From Glomus cerebriforme (Eukaryota > Glomeromycota > Glomeromycetes > Glomerales > Glomeraceae), in NCBI GenBank assembly GCA_003550305.1, contig QKYT01000965.1:18211-36309 (forward strand): 18,099 nt of DNA, given 5' to 3'. The notes under the pieces were generated by a model, which saw only the letters and a list, made by a program, of their open reading frames with translations, searched no databases and was not told the DNA's origin. The translations under genes and the position numbers were made by a program. This document shows, piece by piece, positions 1 to 9,193 of the stretch. Positions within the stretch are counted from its first letter, which is position 1. Every line of letters starts with the position of its first letter.

Positions 1-73
1 TAGAAATTTTAATAAAGATAATTAAACTCTAAATTAAAGTTAACCAAGTGTTATATTAAATTTGTGATAAATT

Positions 74-132
74 CTTTATTCGTGTCTGATTGTATGAGCC
101 CAGTGTCACTATACTTTATTCACGTCTGATTG
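74..132. repeat. Short imperfect direct repeat (two copies, 40 bp apart)
   Basis: An 18-base motif, CTTTATTCGTGTCTGATT, starts at 74 and recurs at 114 as CTTTATTCACGTCTGATT with two differences. The surrounding 1-327 segment is otherwise AT-rich, carries six N positions between 190 and 230, and shows no convincing coding frame. Confidence 0.5.
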
Positions 133-327
133 AATTTAAAGTTGATATACTGTTTAATTTTATTTATGATTTAATGATATTTATTTATTNTTNTATATTN
201 ATATACATTTAAATTTATAANACATAANANCCTTCTGCTTACATAATTAAATATACCGTTTATTTATTAAACACTAAAGAACTGATATTAACAGTATCAT
301 GATTGGGCTTATCTAACTAACACCAAG

Positions 328-1111
328 GATTAGATGCAATCTTAGAAGAAGTGAATAAAGCACTAAAGACTCTAATGCCTCCTATACTACAGCAGCATCA
401 CTGGGAAATGGCTGCACGTAATTGTAAAAAGTTTCTCCAGGTATGTTGCTGTGAATAGTATTATAAGCTGATTATATTTCTACTAACTATTCAAAATTTT
501 CTAAATATTTTATACAATAGAAATTATTTGTGAGTATTTTTAACTTCAATATTTTCTTGAATTCTTACTAAAAAGTTGTATTTAAAATTTTTTATAAATA
601 GTTACGTGCCAATTTTTTCAATATAATTGGATATAATGATGCAGAATCAGATGCTCCAAGAGTCCACCCCGAATGGCAGAGATTTCAGCTTATTTAAGAA
701 ATAATGAATTTCTCAATCCAATGAGAATAAAATCCAATTTTGAAAGTCTGGGTGGAGAGAAATTAAGTGATCAATTAAAAAACTTTAGCAACTTAGCAAA
801 AAAAGTATGACAAGACTATATCATTGGAGTATTTTATGAAAAATGTCAAGCTCCTCTATTCAAACCCATTCTAATAATTCAGCAAGAATCAATAGCTCAG
901 AAAAATGAATTAAATAAACATGACACGAATGGAGATTTTACGCAAAATAGAATCTCTTTTAGAACAAATGAGTGAAGCTGTTAAGCGAAAGTATTGTGGA
1001 ATAGGATCTAAAAGGAGAAATGAATTATTAAACATATTACAGAAAGTACGAAATTTGCAAAGTGTAGATAATAAACTTGATAATATAGAAAATGGTGAAA
1101 ACGTGCAATAA
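328..1111 (+). pseudogene. Broken, unidentified spliced gene with charged helical C-terminus
   Basis: I do not recognise the product. A candidate exon at 328-440 follows a branch-like CTAAC and an AG. It reads 37 open codons (LDAILEEVNKALKTL at its start) and ends at a GTATGT donor. The intron 441-601 ends in ATAG, and the reading continues in phase from 602 (LRANFFNIIGYNDAE). The protein-like signal then shifts frame: 673-807 reads MAEISAYLRNNEFLN onward, meets TGA at 808-810, and continues in the same frame (QDYIIGVFYEKCQAP) to about 970. It shifts again into a 63-codon ATG frame at 920-1111, which is Lys/Glu/Leu-rich and helical. At least two frameshifts and one stop make a working protein unlikely. 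Alternatives are extra unannotated introns or sequence errors. An ATG start at 920 would give an isolated 63-residue protein, but upstream coding character argues against it. Confidence 0.5.
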
Positions 1112-1420
1112 TAGTATGATGGCAGTGTAAAACAATAAATAAATATGTGAATCTAAATACAATGATATATAGAAACTATAGGATAATTTAATGCTTTAAC
1201 TCTTAAGATTTATTATTCTTAAGGTTTTGATCAGTTCAGAAGGATCTGCTTCAGTCATGATATATATTGGAAGGACACAATAAATGATTAAAAAATTAAC
1301 AAAATTCTAAGAAAAAGGTGTATTACTAGATGCGTATTGATATAACTTTGTATTTTCTAAATTAATATGTCATTGATAATTTTATTTAACCATTTTGTTT
1401 GCATGTTTTTTTTATTTTAG

Positions 1421-1722
1421 ACAAACCAAATAAAATAAATTATTTGCAACAGAACGTTGAAATAGAATTTAAGGGACAATTTCAAAACTTTAATTAAATG
1501 GAAAAGTTTGCTAAAAAAAAATTGCAGGTATAATTTTATGCCTACATGATGATAATAAAATTGTACATGGAAATATTGTAAGTTATAATTTATTTAATTA
1601 ATTTTATTTTGCAAATTTATTGTACTGCAGTATACAATTAGCACATTTTTTTATTTAACATGATTCTGAAAAGATCTTTATACATCAAATTAGCAAATTT
1701 TGGATGAGTTACCTTACATGAA
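1421..1722 (+). pseudogene. Protein-kinase catalytic domain relic (tyrosine-kinase-like type)
   Basis: An acceptor at 1419-1420 (TTTATTTTAG) precedes a fragment reading NYLQQNVEIEFKGQFQNFN, a stop at 1495-1497, then MEKFAKK. After a nine-A run (1513-1521) the frame shifts, and 1527-1577 reads GIILCLHDDNKIVHGNI. This has the spacing of a kinase catalytic loop (LHD...IVHRDL), with H-G-N where HRD is usual. A GTAAGT donor follows at 1578. After a possible intron, 1681-1704 reads YIKLANFG, the counterpart of IKLADFG with the metal-binding Asp changed to Asn, then a TGA. Kinases with an HGDL loop are, from memory, abundant in Rhizophagus. Loss of both catalytic aspartates plus stops means no active kinase. 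The N-lobe and the rest of the C-lobe were not found. Confidence 0.6.
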
Positions 1723-1904
1723 TCTTAAAATTCTAATTGAAAAGTCTGATATATATAGTTTAAGGTTTGTATTCTGAAAATTAATTTATGTTTATTTATA
1801 TATATACAGTATATATTTTTGTTATTTCATTTTCCTAACATTATAACTATTTTCATAATTATAAAATTCAGACATTTCATACATATAGATTTTTGTACAA
1901 GTTT

Positions 1905-2097
1905 ATTCCTTTTTCTTTAATCTCTTTAGCAACGGCTTCCTGGATCTAGACTTCGGCTTCTTGGAAGTTTGAACTTTCCATGTTAAAAGGTAAGGGGATT
2001 TTTTTGTTTTCTTTTGTTTTAGGAATGTTACTAACATTCCTGTTTCTTTAATTTCTTTAGTGACAGTTTTCTGGGATCTGAACTTTAGTTTCTAGAA
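1905..2097. repeat. Diverged tandem duplication, about 60 bp units 131 bp apart
   Basis: The segment beginning TTCCTTTTTCTTTAATCTC at 1906 is repeated from 2037 as TTCCTGTTTCTTTAATTTC. Both continue with related sequence: CTTTAGCAACGGCTTCCTGG against CTTTAGTGACAGTTTTCTGG. Read on the - strand, copy one gives a Lys/Arg-rich frame (KKPKSRSRKPLLKRLKKK) and copy two a related but stop-containing one. This may be a decayed basic coding repeat, but no splice-supported gene could be built. Confidence 0.5.
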
Positions 2098-2324
2098 ATA
2101 AAAAACAATCTTTTTTATTTCACCTCATCGGATTCAGCTTAGTTTTAATCATTTTTATTAAAAAAAAAAATTTGAAATTTANACCATATATTTATGTTTA
2201 AAACATTGTTATTTAAAAATAACAAAATAATAAATTTATTGAAAAATCAAATATTTATTTACTAACGAAAACTTATATATATTAGAAATTGAATTAATAA
2301 ATATGACTATATTACAGAGACTTA

Positions 2325-3229
2325 TTAAATCAAATTATTAAGATCTTTTTCAATTTCCTTGAGATCTGCTTGAACCTTTTGAATTTTGTCCTCTAGTTCC
2401 CGTAATTCAATTTCTAATTTACTTTTCTTCAACTCTAAATTTACTATTATCTCTAAATTTTTTGGTTCTATTCAAATTAGTTGAAAGGGTAGTATATTTA
2501 ATAAATATTACAATAATTACTTTTAGAAACTTAAAAAAATCTAAAAGGTCACCAATAGAGTATTGAACAACGCTGTATTACCTTTTGATGATGTGTTGAA
2601 TGACACTATATTACCTGATGATGTGACAGATGATGTCGTATCACCTTTTAATGTTTTGGACGACGCTGTACTATCTTTTAATGATCTAAAAAATAAAGTT
2701 ATTGTTGTGTTGAATGATGCTGTATCACTTTTGATACATTGGATGACGCTGCATTATCTTTCAATGATTTGGTTATTTTTGATTTTACTTTTTTTTCGAG
2801 GGACTGACAAGTTCCTATAACAAAAAAATTTACATATATTAGAAAAAGTTTAATAATTAATTTAGTAATAACTTACTGAATCACTAATATCCACTTCCAC
2901 TGGAGCTGTCAATAATCTAAATTTGATCTTCTTGTCATGTGGACTAATGAAATCCCTTTTTCTCACAAAATTAAAAAATTTATCTTTTTGTTCAACAGTA
3001 TGGAAATGAACAAACCCATAACTAAATTTATTAAATTTTATTAAAATTAATTATTATTAAAACATTGATTAATCTTAATTATTTTACTACTGTATCCATT
3101 ATCTAGATCCTTCCTAATATGATTGAACTTGTATTTAAACATAGCCATTAACCAATCATTAATAACTTTCGATTTGATACCTTTCAAGTTGTCAACATTA
3201 TCACTTCCAAAAAATAATGATAATTTATG
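2325..3229 (-). pseudogene. Decayed multi-exon gene: RRM-like segment, Ser/Thr repeats, C-terminal coiled coil
   Basis: Four exon-like blocks lie in order on the - strand. Block A (3229-3091) reads HKLSLFFGSDNVDNLKG onward and ends at a GT. Block B (3021-2877, after TTTAG) reads YGFVHFHTVEQKDKFFNF onward. YGFVHF matches the core of the RNP1 motif of RNA-recognition motifs, and the block ends at a GTAAGT donor. A 62-bp intron (2876-2815, ending TTATAG) leads to block C (2814-2541), with degenerate 10-11-residue Ser/Thr/Asn repeats such as SLKDSTASSKT and LKGDTTSSVT. Block D (2467-2325, after GAATAG) is a 46-residue charged heptad-like helix ending NNLI. Block C needs frameshifts at an eight-T run (2789-2796) and near 2728, where one C is missing relative to sister repeats. 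The A/B and C/D phases also disagree. No start codon was found. RRM assignment is suggestive only; a nucleic-acid-binding role is inference. Confidence 0.55.
2553..2760. repeat. Degenerate 30-33 bp coding tandem repeat
   Basis: Units of the pattern (gat/aat)GACGCTGTATTACCTTTT recur at roughly 2565, 2598, 2628 and 2661, with weaker copies to 2760. Unit length stays a multiple of three. On the - strand it encodes the Ser/Thr-rich block of the RRM-like relic. The + strand is also open (NNAVLPFDDVL-type units from 2563), but that frame starts at TTG and lacks splice support, so the - strand is preferred. Confidence 0.6.
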
Positions 3230-3304
3230 TAAGTTATCTCAATGGCAACAGGGGTTTTTTATCTTTCCTATTTTTCGATATTAAAAAAAAATTAGTTATT
3301 AGCC

Positions 3305-3489
3305 TTAGCCTTTCACAAAGAAAGAAATAAAAAGGTCAGCCTTTACAAAGAAAGGAATAAAAAGGTTAGCCTTTCATAAAGAAAGGAATAAAAAGGTTAG
3401 CCTTTCACAAAGAAAGGAATAAAAAGGTTAGCCTTTCATAAAGAAAGGAATAAAAAGGCTAGCCTTTCACAAAGAAAGGAATAAAAAAC
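3305..3489. repeat. Six-copy 31-bp minisatellite with a hairpin in each unit
   Basis: Six head-to-tail units begin TTAGCCTTTC and end GGAATAAAAAGG. Unit two is 30 bp and the others 31 bp. Five of the six units contain CCTTTC, a short A-rich loop and GAAAGG, a perfect 6-bp stem or close to it. Units 3-6 alternate between CATAAA and CACAAA loops, suggesting expansion by 62-bp dimers. A period not divisible by three and a stop in every - strand unit argue against coding. It separates the RRM-like relic from the nuclease-like relic. Confidence 0.9.
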
Positions 3490-3689
3490 TAGTTTTTCAT
3501 AGTTAATAATATAAAATATTAGCCTTCCTTTTGCAAAAGAAGAAAGGTGAAATAATCTTCTATTCTTTTATAATTAGCAAAAAAAATTGGTTTACTTGCC
3601 CATACTGAAATTTGGCTCAAAAAAAGCAACGAACGATAAAAAAAAATTGCCGTGAGAATTTAAAAAAGTTTAGAGTTTAAAAGGTTTCT

Positions 3690-3780
3690 AATTTAACCAA
3701 TTAAATCGGGGTTCAATCATTTGGCCAGAATTAATGTTAATTTTGGCCAAAATGATCAACAATCTGATTATCAAATCCGC
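3690..3780. repeat. Copy of a dispersed TGGCCAGAATTA-type repeat
   Basis: Around 3721 the sequence TTGGCCAGAATTAATG is followed within 20 bases by TTAATTTTGGCCAAAA, an imperfect inverted arrangement. Similar GGCCAGAATTA and TTAATTCTGGCCAAA blocks, with nearby AACCxxTTAAA sequence, recur at about 9010-9130. This suggests a small dispersed, possibly foldback, repeat family; boundaries cannot be set from two copies. The flanking 3490-3830 has no convincing gene. Confidence 0.35.
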
Positions 3781-3830
3781 AATCTTCTGATCAACATTCT
3801 TTGGTAATCTCCCGGACTGTAATAATCATA

Positions 3831-4428
3831 TCATATTCCGCCTACTTCTCTTTTTTTATTATTGATTAAAAATGTGTTAAAAATTATTTGCTGAGTTGCT
3901 TTTTTTCCACTTGGTTTTGATTTTTTATTTGTCATTATTTCATTGATAATTTGAGATAAGTTATCATCTAAATTTTACAAATATATTAATTATATAAATT
4001 TATTAAAAAAAAATCAATTTTTTTTTTACATACCAAAAATGAAGTCAGTTCGAAATTTATTAATATGTCCAATATTTTATCATTATCAGTATTGATGAAG
4101 TAAATTTCACTAATTTTCAAGGCTTTTTTTGGACTTTCTCTTCTTGTTCATATGCATGTTGAACTTTTTTTCCAAATAACTATACAGCTACAAACTTATT
4201 TGGCTTATTAAAAAATCCCATGTCCAAATTTTTTCCATAACGGTGTCCAATCAATAGCATTAGGTGAAAATCCTTTATTAAACGTATGTGCTTGACTTTT
4301 TTTGGACGATACAAAAATACAAAAGTTCCTATCTTTGGATATTTTCTAACTGAAGCCTCAAATTCTTTAATTTCTCCGATACCAATTGTCTTTGTTATAT
4401 CTTTACATTGTATATTGTTGTGCTACCT
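3831..4428 (-). pseudogene. Decayed Mrr-like restriction-endonuclease-fold gene
   Basis: On the - strand, 4413-4300 reads IQCKDITKTIGIGEIKEFEA then SVRKYPKIGTFVF. This is the pattern of the Mrr/REase-like core strand with the Q-x-K catalytic pair (caa-tgt-aaa at 4410-4402) and a following helix. The frame shifts at a seven-T run (4297-4303), and 4291-4211 reads AHTFNKGFSPNAIDW onward. It shifts back at a six-A run (4210-4215) to FNKPNKFVAV and a TAG at 4182-4180. It shifts again at a seven-T run (4124-4130) to ALKISEIYFINTDNDKILDI, ending at a GTATGT donor (4033). A 66-bp intron precedes a last block (3967-3831; DNLSQIINEIMTNKKSK onward) with TGA at 3833. The acidic residue usually preceding Q-x-K is not visible. 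The family normally cleaves DNA; the fungal role is unknown. Three homopolymer shifts could be errors, but the in-frame TAG suggests real decay. Confidence 0.55.
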
Positions 4429-4736
4429 ATTTAATGCTGTTTATGAAAATAATTTTTTATAATTGTCCAAGGGCACATTTTCCATAAATTATTCTTTCTA
4501 AAAAGTATAATTTTAATTACATCTTAGCATTTAATATTCATTCATAATTATTTTATATATAGTTGAATAAAAAGCTATTGAAAGGTTTGTTAAAAATTAT
4601 ATTTTTACTCCATTTTCTAATTTTTTGCTTATAAGGTGTTGTTCCAAACAAGCAAGGCTAATGATAAAGTATAAATGAATTCAAGCAATAGCAATTATGT
4701 TTTGGATGTATTTCCAAACTGTAAAGTTGTTGAGTT

Positions 4737-5321
4737 TTAGTTGTTATAAAACATGTAAATCTTTAAATACATATTTCCATAATCATCATAATTATCTGAA
4801 AACCATATTGTTTTTAAGCAAGATTTAGCATTTGGGGTTTTATTATTATATAGGGAGCATTGCTCGAATTAATGGTATTATCACATTTGCGATATAAGTT
4901 CTTTCATTCAATGTTATTTTCTAGTATACCTTTAATTTTTCATTCCTTGTATGGATTGCAAATGATATCGAGCTTTTTATAATAAGTTAATAATAATATT
5001 AACTCCAAATGTTTCAATGCTTCATAATATTTACAGAAGCTATATATTATGACATATAGATTTCCGCACTATCTGGTGAAACTAGTGGATGAAATCAATA
5101 GAAATTTGGTAGTGCATTGTTTGCTTGAGATATCTTATAATGTTTTATATAAGCATTTTTTCCAGTTTGATTTCATTTTGATCAGGTTTTCTACTTTTTT
5201 TAGCAGGAGATAGCAGGAGATCTATAATAGCAGCAAATCTAATTTGTTTTTGTGGCACATTATTAGTAATATCATCCAATAAATTAATTTTCTTTGCTTT
5301 GATAAAGTAAAATTTATCTTT
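4737..5321 (-). pseudogene. Decayed unidentified gene, first block 58 open codons
   Basis: On the - strand, 5321-5145 is open for 58 codons (KDKFYFIKAKKINLLDDITN, then NVPQKQIRFAAIIDLLLSPA) with no early Met. Near an A-run around 5155-5162 the protein-like signal moves to another frame (NAYIKHYKISQANNALPNFY, stop, FHPLVSPDSAEIYMS). Further fragments follow: NERTYIANVIIPLIRAMLPI near 4910-4850, and IWFSDNYDDYGNMYLKIYMF ending at 4737. Multiple stops and shifts indicate a dead gene about 190 codons long. The composition resembles lineage-specific families I associate with Rhizophagus, but I cannot name a domain. Confidence 0.45.
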
Positions 5322-5329
5322 TTAAGTTA

Positions 5330-5999
5330 AATAATCTTTACCTAACAGCTTTAATGTTGAATAAGATTTATACTGATGAATCAAGATTTAGCTTCATACT
5401 AAAACCTTTGTAACTATTATAACCAATTATAAATAAACAACTTAGTAAATAAGTATTAATTATACTATTAGATAAAAAAGATTGTATTTTTCAAGGATTT
5501 GTTAATGCACTACTTATTCTAGAAATCTATGTTGTTAAAAATTATGTTTCAATTTCAAACTTTTTTTTATTTTCAGATACCATTATTTTGATAAAAAGCA
5601 AAACTGCTATTACTATCTTTTTATCTAATGTTATAATATATGAGAATATTATATAATTAAAATTTTGAAAAAGTTTGAATTATAAGATTATTAATATCCA
5701 ATAGAAGTTGTTGATATTTCACTTCTAAGATCTCACATTAAAAATCTATCAATTTAAAATTTGCAAATCTAAAACTATCAGTTGCTATCAGTTAGGAGCT
5801 TTTTAGATATCCATGTCTGCATATAATATTTTTATGAAAGAATCCAAATATGAAAATATCTAAATTAATCTTATAACTTTTTATTTTTAAATCAAGATTT
5901 TTAAGAAATAAATATAATCTATAATTCATTTTATTTTGGCTTTATATAATCTGTGAATGTTATTGATTTGAAAATAAAATTTATAACTTTAGAAATTTT
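5330..5999. other. Intergenic, no gene seen
   Basis: Very AT-rich sequence with short homopolymers on both strands. No frame longer than about 20 codons has protein-like composition, and no clear repeat was seen. Confidence 0.5.
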
Positions 6000-6236
6000 C
6001 TATAAGAGATACGAAGAGTTTTTAAAAGGTAAAAGGTGTCTAGTAATAATATAATCGGAAGGATATTGGTATGAAAATATTACATTACGAATGTACCAGC
6101 GGTTTTGATGTTTGTAAACTATTTTGGTAATTTGCAATGTAGTTTTGGGAATATGTTGATGTTGGTATGCTTTCATTATGTTAGTCTTTTCAAGAACTTC
6201 AGAAATTGTAATTATTTGGAATGGTTCTTTATACAT
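6000..6236 (-). CDS. 78-codon open frame, doubtful
   Basis: An ATG-started frame of 78 codons (MYKEPFQIITISEVLEKTNI at the N-terminus). It lies directly downstream, on the same strand, of the relic at 6281-6773, so it may be another exon or decayed piece of that gene. It has no membrane segment, signal peptide or recognisable motif. Composition is plausible for a soluble protein, but it could be chance in AT-rich DNA. Confidence 0.2.
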   Translation of the reverse strand: MYKEPFQIITISEVLEKTNIMKAYQHQHIPKTTLQITKIVYKHQNRWYIRNVIFSYQYPSDYIITRHLLPFKNSSYLL

Positions 6237-6280
6237 CTTGTCTAATCGTATCTATGAAATGTTGAATTAACTATGATATA

Positions 6281-6773
6281 TCAAAAATGCGGCATTATAG
6301 ATGAGCTATTTTTCCAGTCCATTAAATAAGAGACCAGGTCATTGTATACAGCAACTGAAGTGTATGTCCAGTTTGCTAATGAAAATAGTTGCTATAATGA
6401 TTTGATTGTGTAGAATATCTAGAAATCATACCTTAAAATATTTTCAAACCACTGATAGGAAGTTCCCTTTTCTAAGTCTTAAGAAATTCTTACAAACTCT
6501 GAAATATCTCAGAATTTTTTTTTTAACAAAATTAGCATCTTCTGGTTCAGCTATGGTTTCATTAATAATATTATTTAATCGAATTTCTGAATTTTTAATA
6601 TCCAGATAAAATGCAGTTAATGCTTCATCAATCACCTCGTCAATAATATTTGCAAGTGCTTTGCCATGCATACCTTGAAGCAGCATTCCAATATGCACAA
6701 TAGTTTGTACGAGTTTGCATCCATCCTTAAAAGATATATGAGAAAATATTTGACAAATGCTGGTATTATACTC
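6281..6773 (-). pseudogene. Two-exon relic of an unidentified gene
   Basis: Block 1 (6773-6444) is open for 109 codons after a TAA: EYNTSICQIFSHISFKDGCK, later HGKALANIIDEVIDEALTAF. It is amphipathic and helical. Near its end another frame looks more natural (EKGTSYQWFENIL) and runs to an AG|GTATGA donor at 6431. A short 40-bp intron ends CATTATAG, and 6391-6284 reads QLFSLANWTYTSVAVYNDLV, then SYLMDWKNSS, to a TGA at 6283-6281. One frameshift between the blocks and the abrupt end suggest decay. I recognise no domain; a helical adaptor-like N-terminus is possible but is inference. A + strand frame at 6406-6609 over the same DNA is a shadow. Confidence 0.45.
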
Positions 6774-7282
6774 TTAATAAAACAATAGTTGTTTTAGTTT
6801 ATATATTATAACTAAAGATATTCTAGATTTTAATGGTTAAGCTGTAATAGCCAAGAGCTATAATGAACCATGACCAAAATAATAATTTTCCGAGAATTTT
6901 TCAATCAATTAATATTGAAATTTGTTGAATCATTTTATTACCACAATTAAATTCTACATATAAAGACTAAAATTGATAGCTGATTGTAAGAATTCGTTTA
7001 ATTAGAATATTTTGATAGAATCAATACTGGAAAATTTTAAATTAATTGGGAACAATTAAATAGTTTGCCAATCAATTTGAAACCATTGTAAACCTTTTGA
7101 AGAAAGCAAGTATTCAAAATTTGAATAGCAGATAGTCTATTTATAGATTAAATTCTGGGTAAAAAAAAAAAATATAGTTGGTTTTTTTAAATAAACTCTG
7201 TAGCTTTTAATTTAAAAAGGTTTGTGGCTATGTTTAAGAAAAAGCCTATCTTAAAAAAAGCGGCTATATTTGTATATTCTTA
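6774..7282. other. Intergenic, no gene seen
   Basis: AT-rich, with scattered short runs of A or T. No frame with coding character and no repeat strong enough to report. Confidence 0.5.
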
Positions 7283-7456
7283 CTATGTCATATTATTTGT
7301 GGCTTTGATATTAAGAAAAAAAATAATAAATAAAATAAACTGCTTAGCATCTTTGTAATACTTTTCCGATGAGAAATCATTTTTGTATAATGATGTAACA
7401 TCCACAAAATAAATGGTCAATTTCCTGTTCGTAAAAAAATGGCTTTGAAATATTAC
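7283..7456 (-). pseudogene. 57-codon coding-like fragment
   Basis: Between a TAA just upstream and TAG at 7285-7283, the - strand reads HFFTNRKLTIYFVDVTSLYK and KNDFSSEKYYKDAKQFILFI without a stop. The composition is more protein-like than its neighbours, but there is no Met start, no certain splice site and no known motif. It may be an exon remnant. Confidence 0.25.
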
Positions 7457-7499
7457 TTACAAATAATAGTTATGCAACACAAATAATATTATATTTTAT

Positions 7500-8870
7500 A
7501 TTATTTATTTGGCGTATCATTTAAAAGTTATCACAAAGGTGGCGTACGTCAAAGATTATTTGAAAATCAAATGTCTAATTTGATCTACAAACGGAGTTTT
7601 AGGTGAAAAACTTGTTTGATATCTCGTGGATCAAACCAGCAGCGGTACTCTCTATGAATAATTCTACTATGCCACAAATAACAAGCAAGTAGCTTGATCA
7701 AATTTATCATGTGTATGTGTATGTTTTGTTGATTGATTCTATTTGATTCTATTCTCTGTGTACTCTAAGCTCCAGCAGTAACCAACCATAAATCTATTAG
7801 CAATTGCGGTCCATTTAAGATTGTTTGAATTATGCTACTAATAACGTACTTTGCAGTATGACTGTGCCATCAATAATTTTTTTTTTGATGAATTGCCAAT
7901 ATCATCAAAATTTCTTTTCTTCAATTAAACGAACAATAATATTGACCTGCCTAAAAAGCAATAAGTAAAATCAATTAATAATATTTTTTTTTTTGATAAA
8001 TAAAATTAACTTATCCAATCCAATTAATGTATTTTTGGGTCAAAATTTGAGAAAAGCATTATTAGATTATCAATTAGGAGCTTGTAATAGTGGAGTTGCC
8101 AAGTTGTACTTTTGGAATTAATTGGTTATTCTTAACTTGCAATTTTTCGCTAAAAAATAATATATCTTTAAGAAAATTAAGTGCTCATTCCCAGATAAAT
8201 ATTTTTATATATTTATTGCTAATTATTATTAATTCTTTCAAAGATTCAATATTCTATAGGAAATCTGGATGCCAAGATTGCCAACACTTAATTACATATT
8301 ATAAAGTTCGAGACAAAATATATAATAAGCTCAAATTCTTCACCAAATTTTGATAAACTATGTGCATGTTTTGTTTCAGTTTTGATATACAGTTTTATCC
8401 CCAGTTACTAATGCAGCGATGATAATTTAGATTTTATTACAAGTCGAAAAGCTCTCTACGAAATTTTTTTAAAAAAAGTAATCATAGAGAATGAAGTCAC
8501 CTGAAAAGCGCATCTGCAATTTATTAAACAGCTAAATAACGAAAGCTTGCAAATATAAACTTTGCCAAATAACGTTAATGAATTAATAATAAATAATAAG
8601 GCAGCAAACATTCTATAAAAGTGGAATAAATTTTAAGTTTCTTTTGATTTTCAATTAAACTACGAAAATTTTTATATTATATTTATATTGTATGCATCTT
8701 TTTACTTATATGAATGATGATATTATTGATCGGGTCATACAATACATATGTTAATACAATTACTGTTGTGATATACTTAGTATCAATGTTAACAATTTAA
8801 AATTTCCTTTTTGTTTCTTTGAAAGATACGCGAAATACGAATATTTTCCTAAGATAAATATTCCACCAAT
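7500..8870. other. Intergenic or decayed region, no gene resolved
   Basis: Short open stretches occur on both strands. Around 8000-8200 the - strand has fragments such as NEHLIFLKIYYFLAKNCK and ATPLLQAPN that hint at old coding sequence, but frames break every 20-30 codons. A + strand frame at 8090-8353 starts at GTG and has a hydrophobic AT-driven composition, so I do not call it a gene. Confidence 0.4.
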
Positions 8871-8934
8871 TTCCGTTTAATAAAGATGTACTGTACGATA
8901 GAACTAGAGCTTGGAACCAGTTAAGACAGTGATG

Positions 8935-9150
8935 GTAAATGACCAGGTCATTTGGCCATTTGTTATTTTAAAAGTCATTTAAATATAATTTCAGGTTAAA
9001 TTTATCGTGCTGGCCAGAATTAGGATTAAACAACATTAATAATTTTGGCTGGAATTATAAGATCACATGATAAAATTTTAGTAAATTTTTGTTAATTCTG
9101 GCCAAATTTTAATGCCGACCAGAATCAAGTTTTAACCGGTTAAAAGGTTG
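8935..9150. repeat. Foldback-like repeat with inverted GGCCAGAATTA blocks
   Basis: GGCCAGAATTAGGATTAAAC near 9013 and GTTAATTCTGGCCAAATTTT near 9092 are inverted relative to each other, with further related arms (TTTTGGCTGGAATTATAAG, GCCGACCAGAATCAAG). An 11-bp palindrome, TGACCAGGTCA, lies near 8940. The same motif family occurs near 3721. It is probably a non-autonomous or foldback repeat; exact ends are unknown. Confidence 0.4.
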
Positions 9151-9193
9151 AAACGCATATATTGCTTTAGAGTACAACTGTAACAACAGGACC

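Noticed and set aside
2563..2820. 85-codon + strand frame over the 30-33 bp repeats
   Set aside because: Starts at TTG, ends in a hydrophobic AT-driven tail, and lacks splice partners. The - strand frame links to flanking exon-like blocks.
3305..3489. CRISPR-like array
   Set aside because: Head-to-tail units without unique spacers in a eukaryotic context; it is a minisatellite.
8090..8353. 87-codon + strand frame
   Set aside because: Starts at GTG, has Ile/Leu/Asn/Phe composition expected of AT-rich noncoding DNA, and no motif.
8692..8757. Short ATG frame MHLFTYMNDDIIDRVIQYIC
   Set aside because: Reminiscent of an F-box start but stops after about 20 codons with no continuation found.
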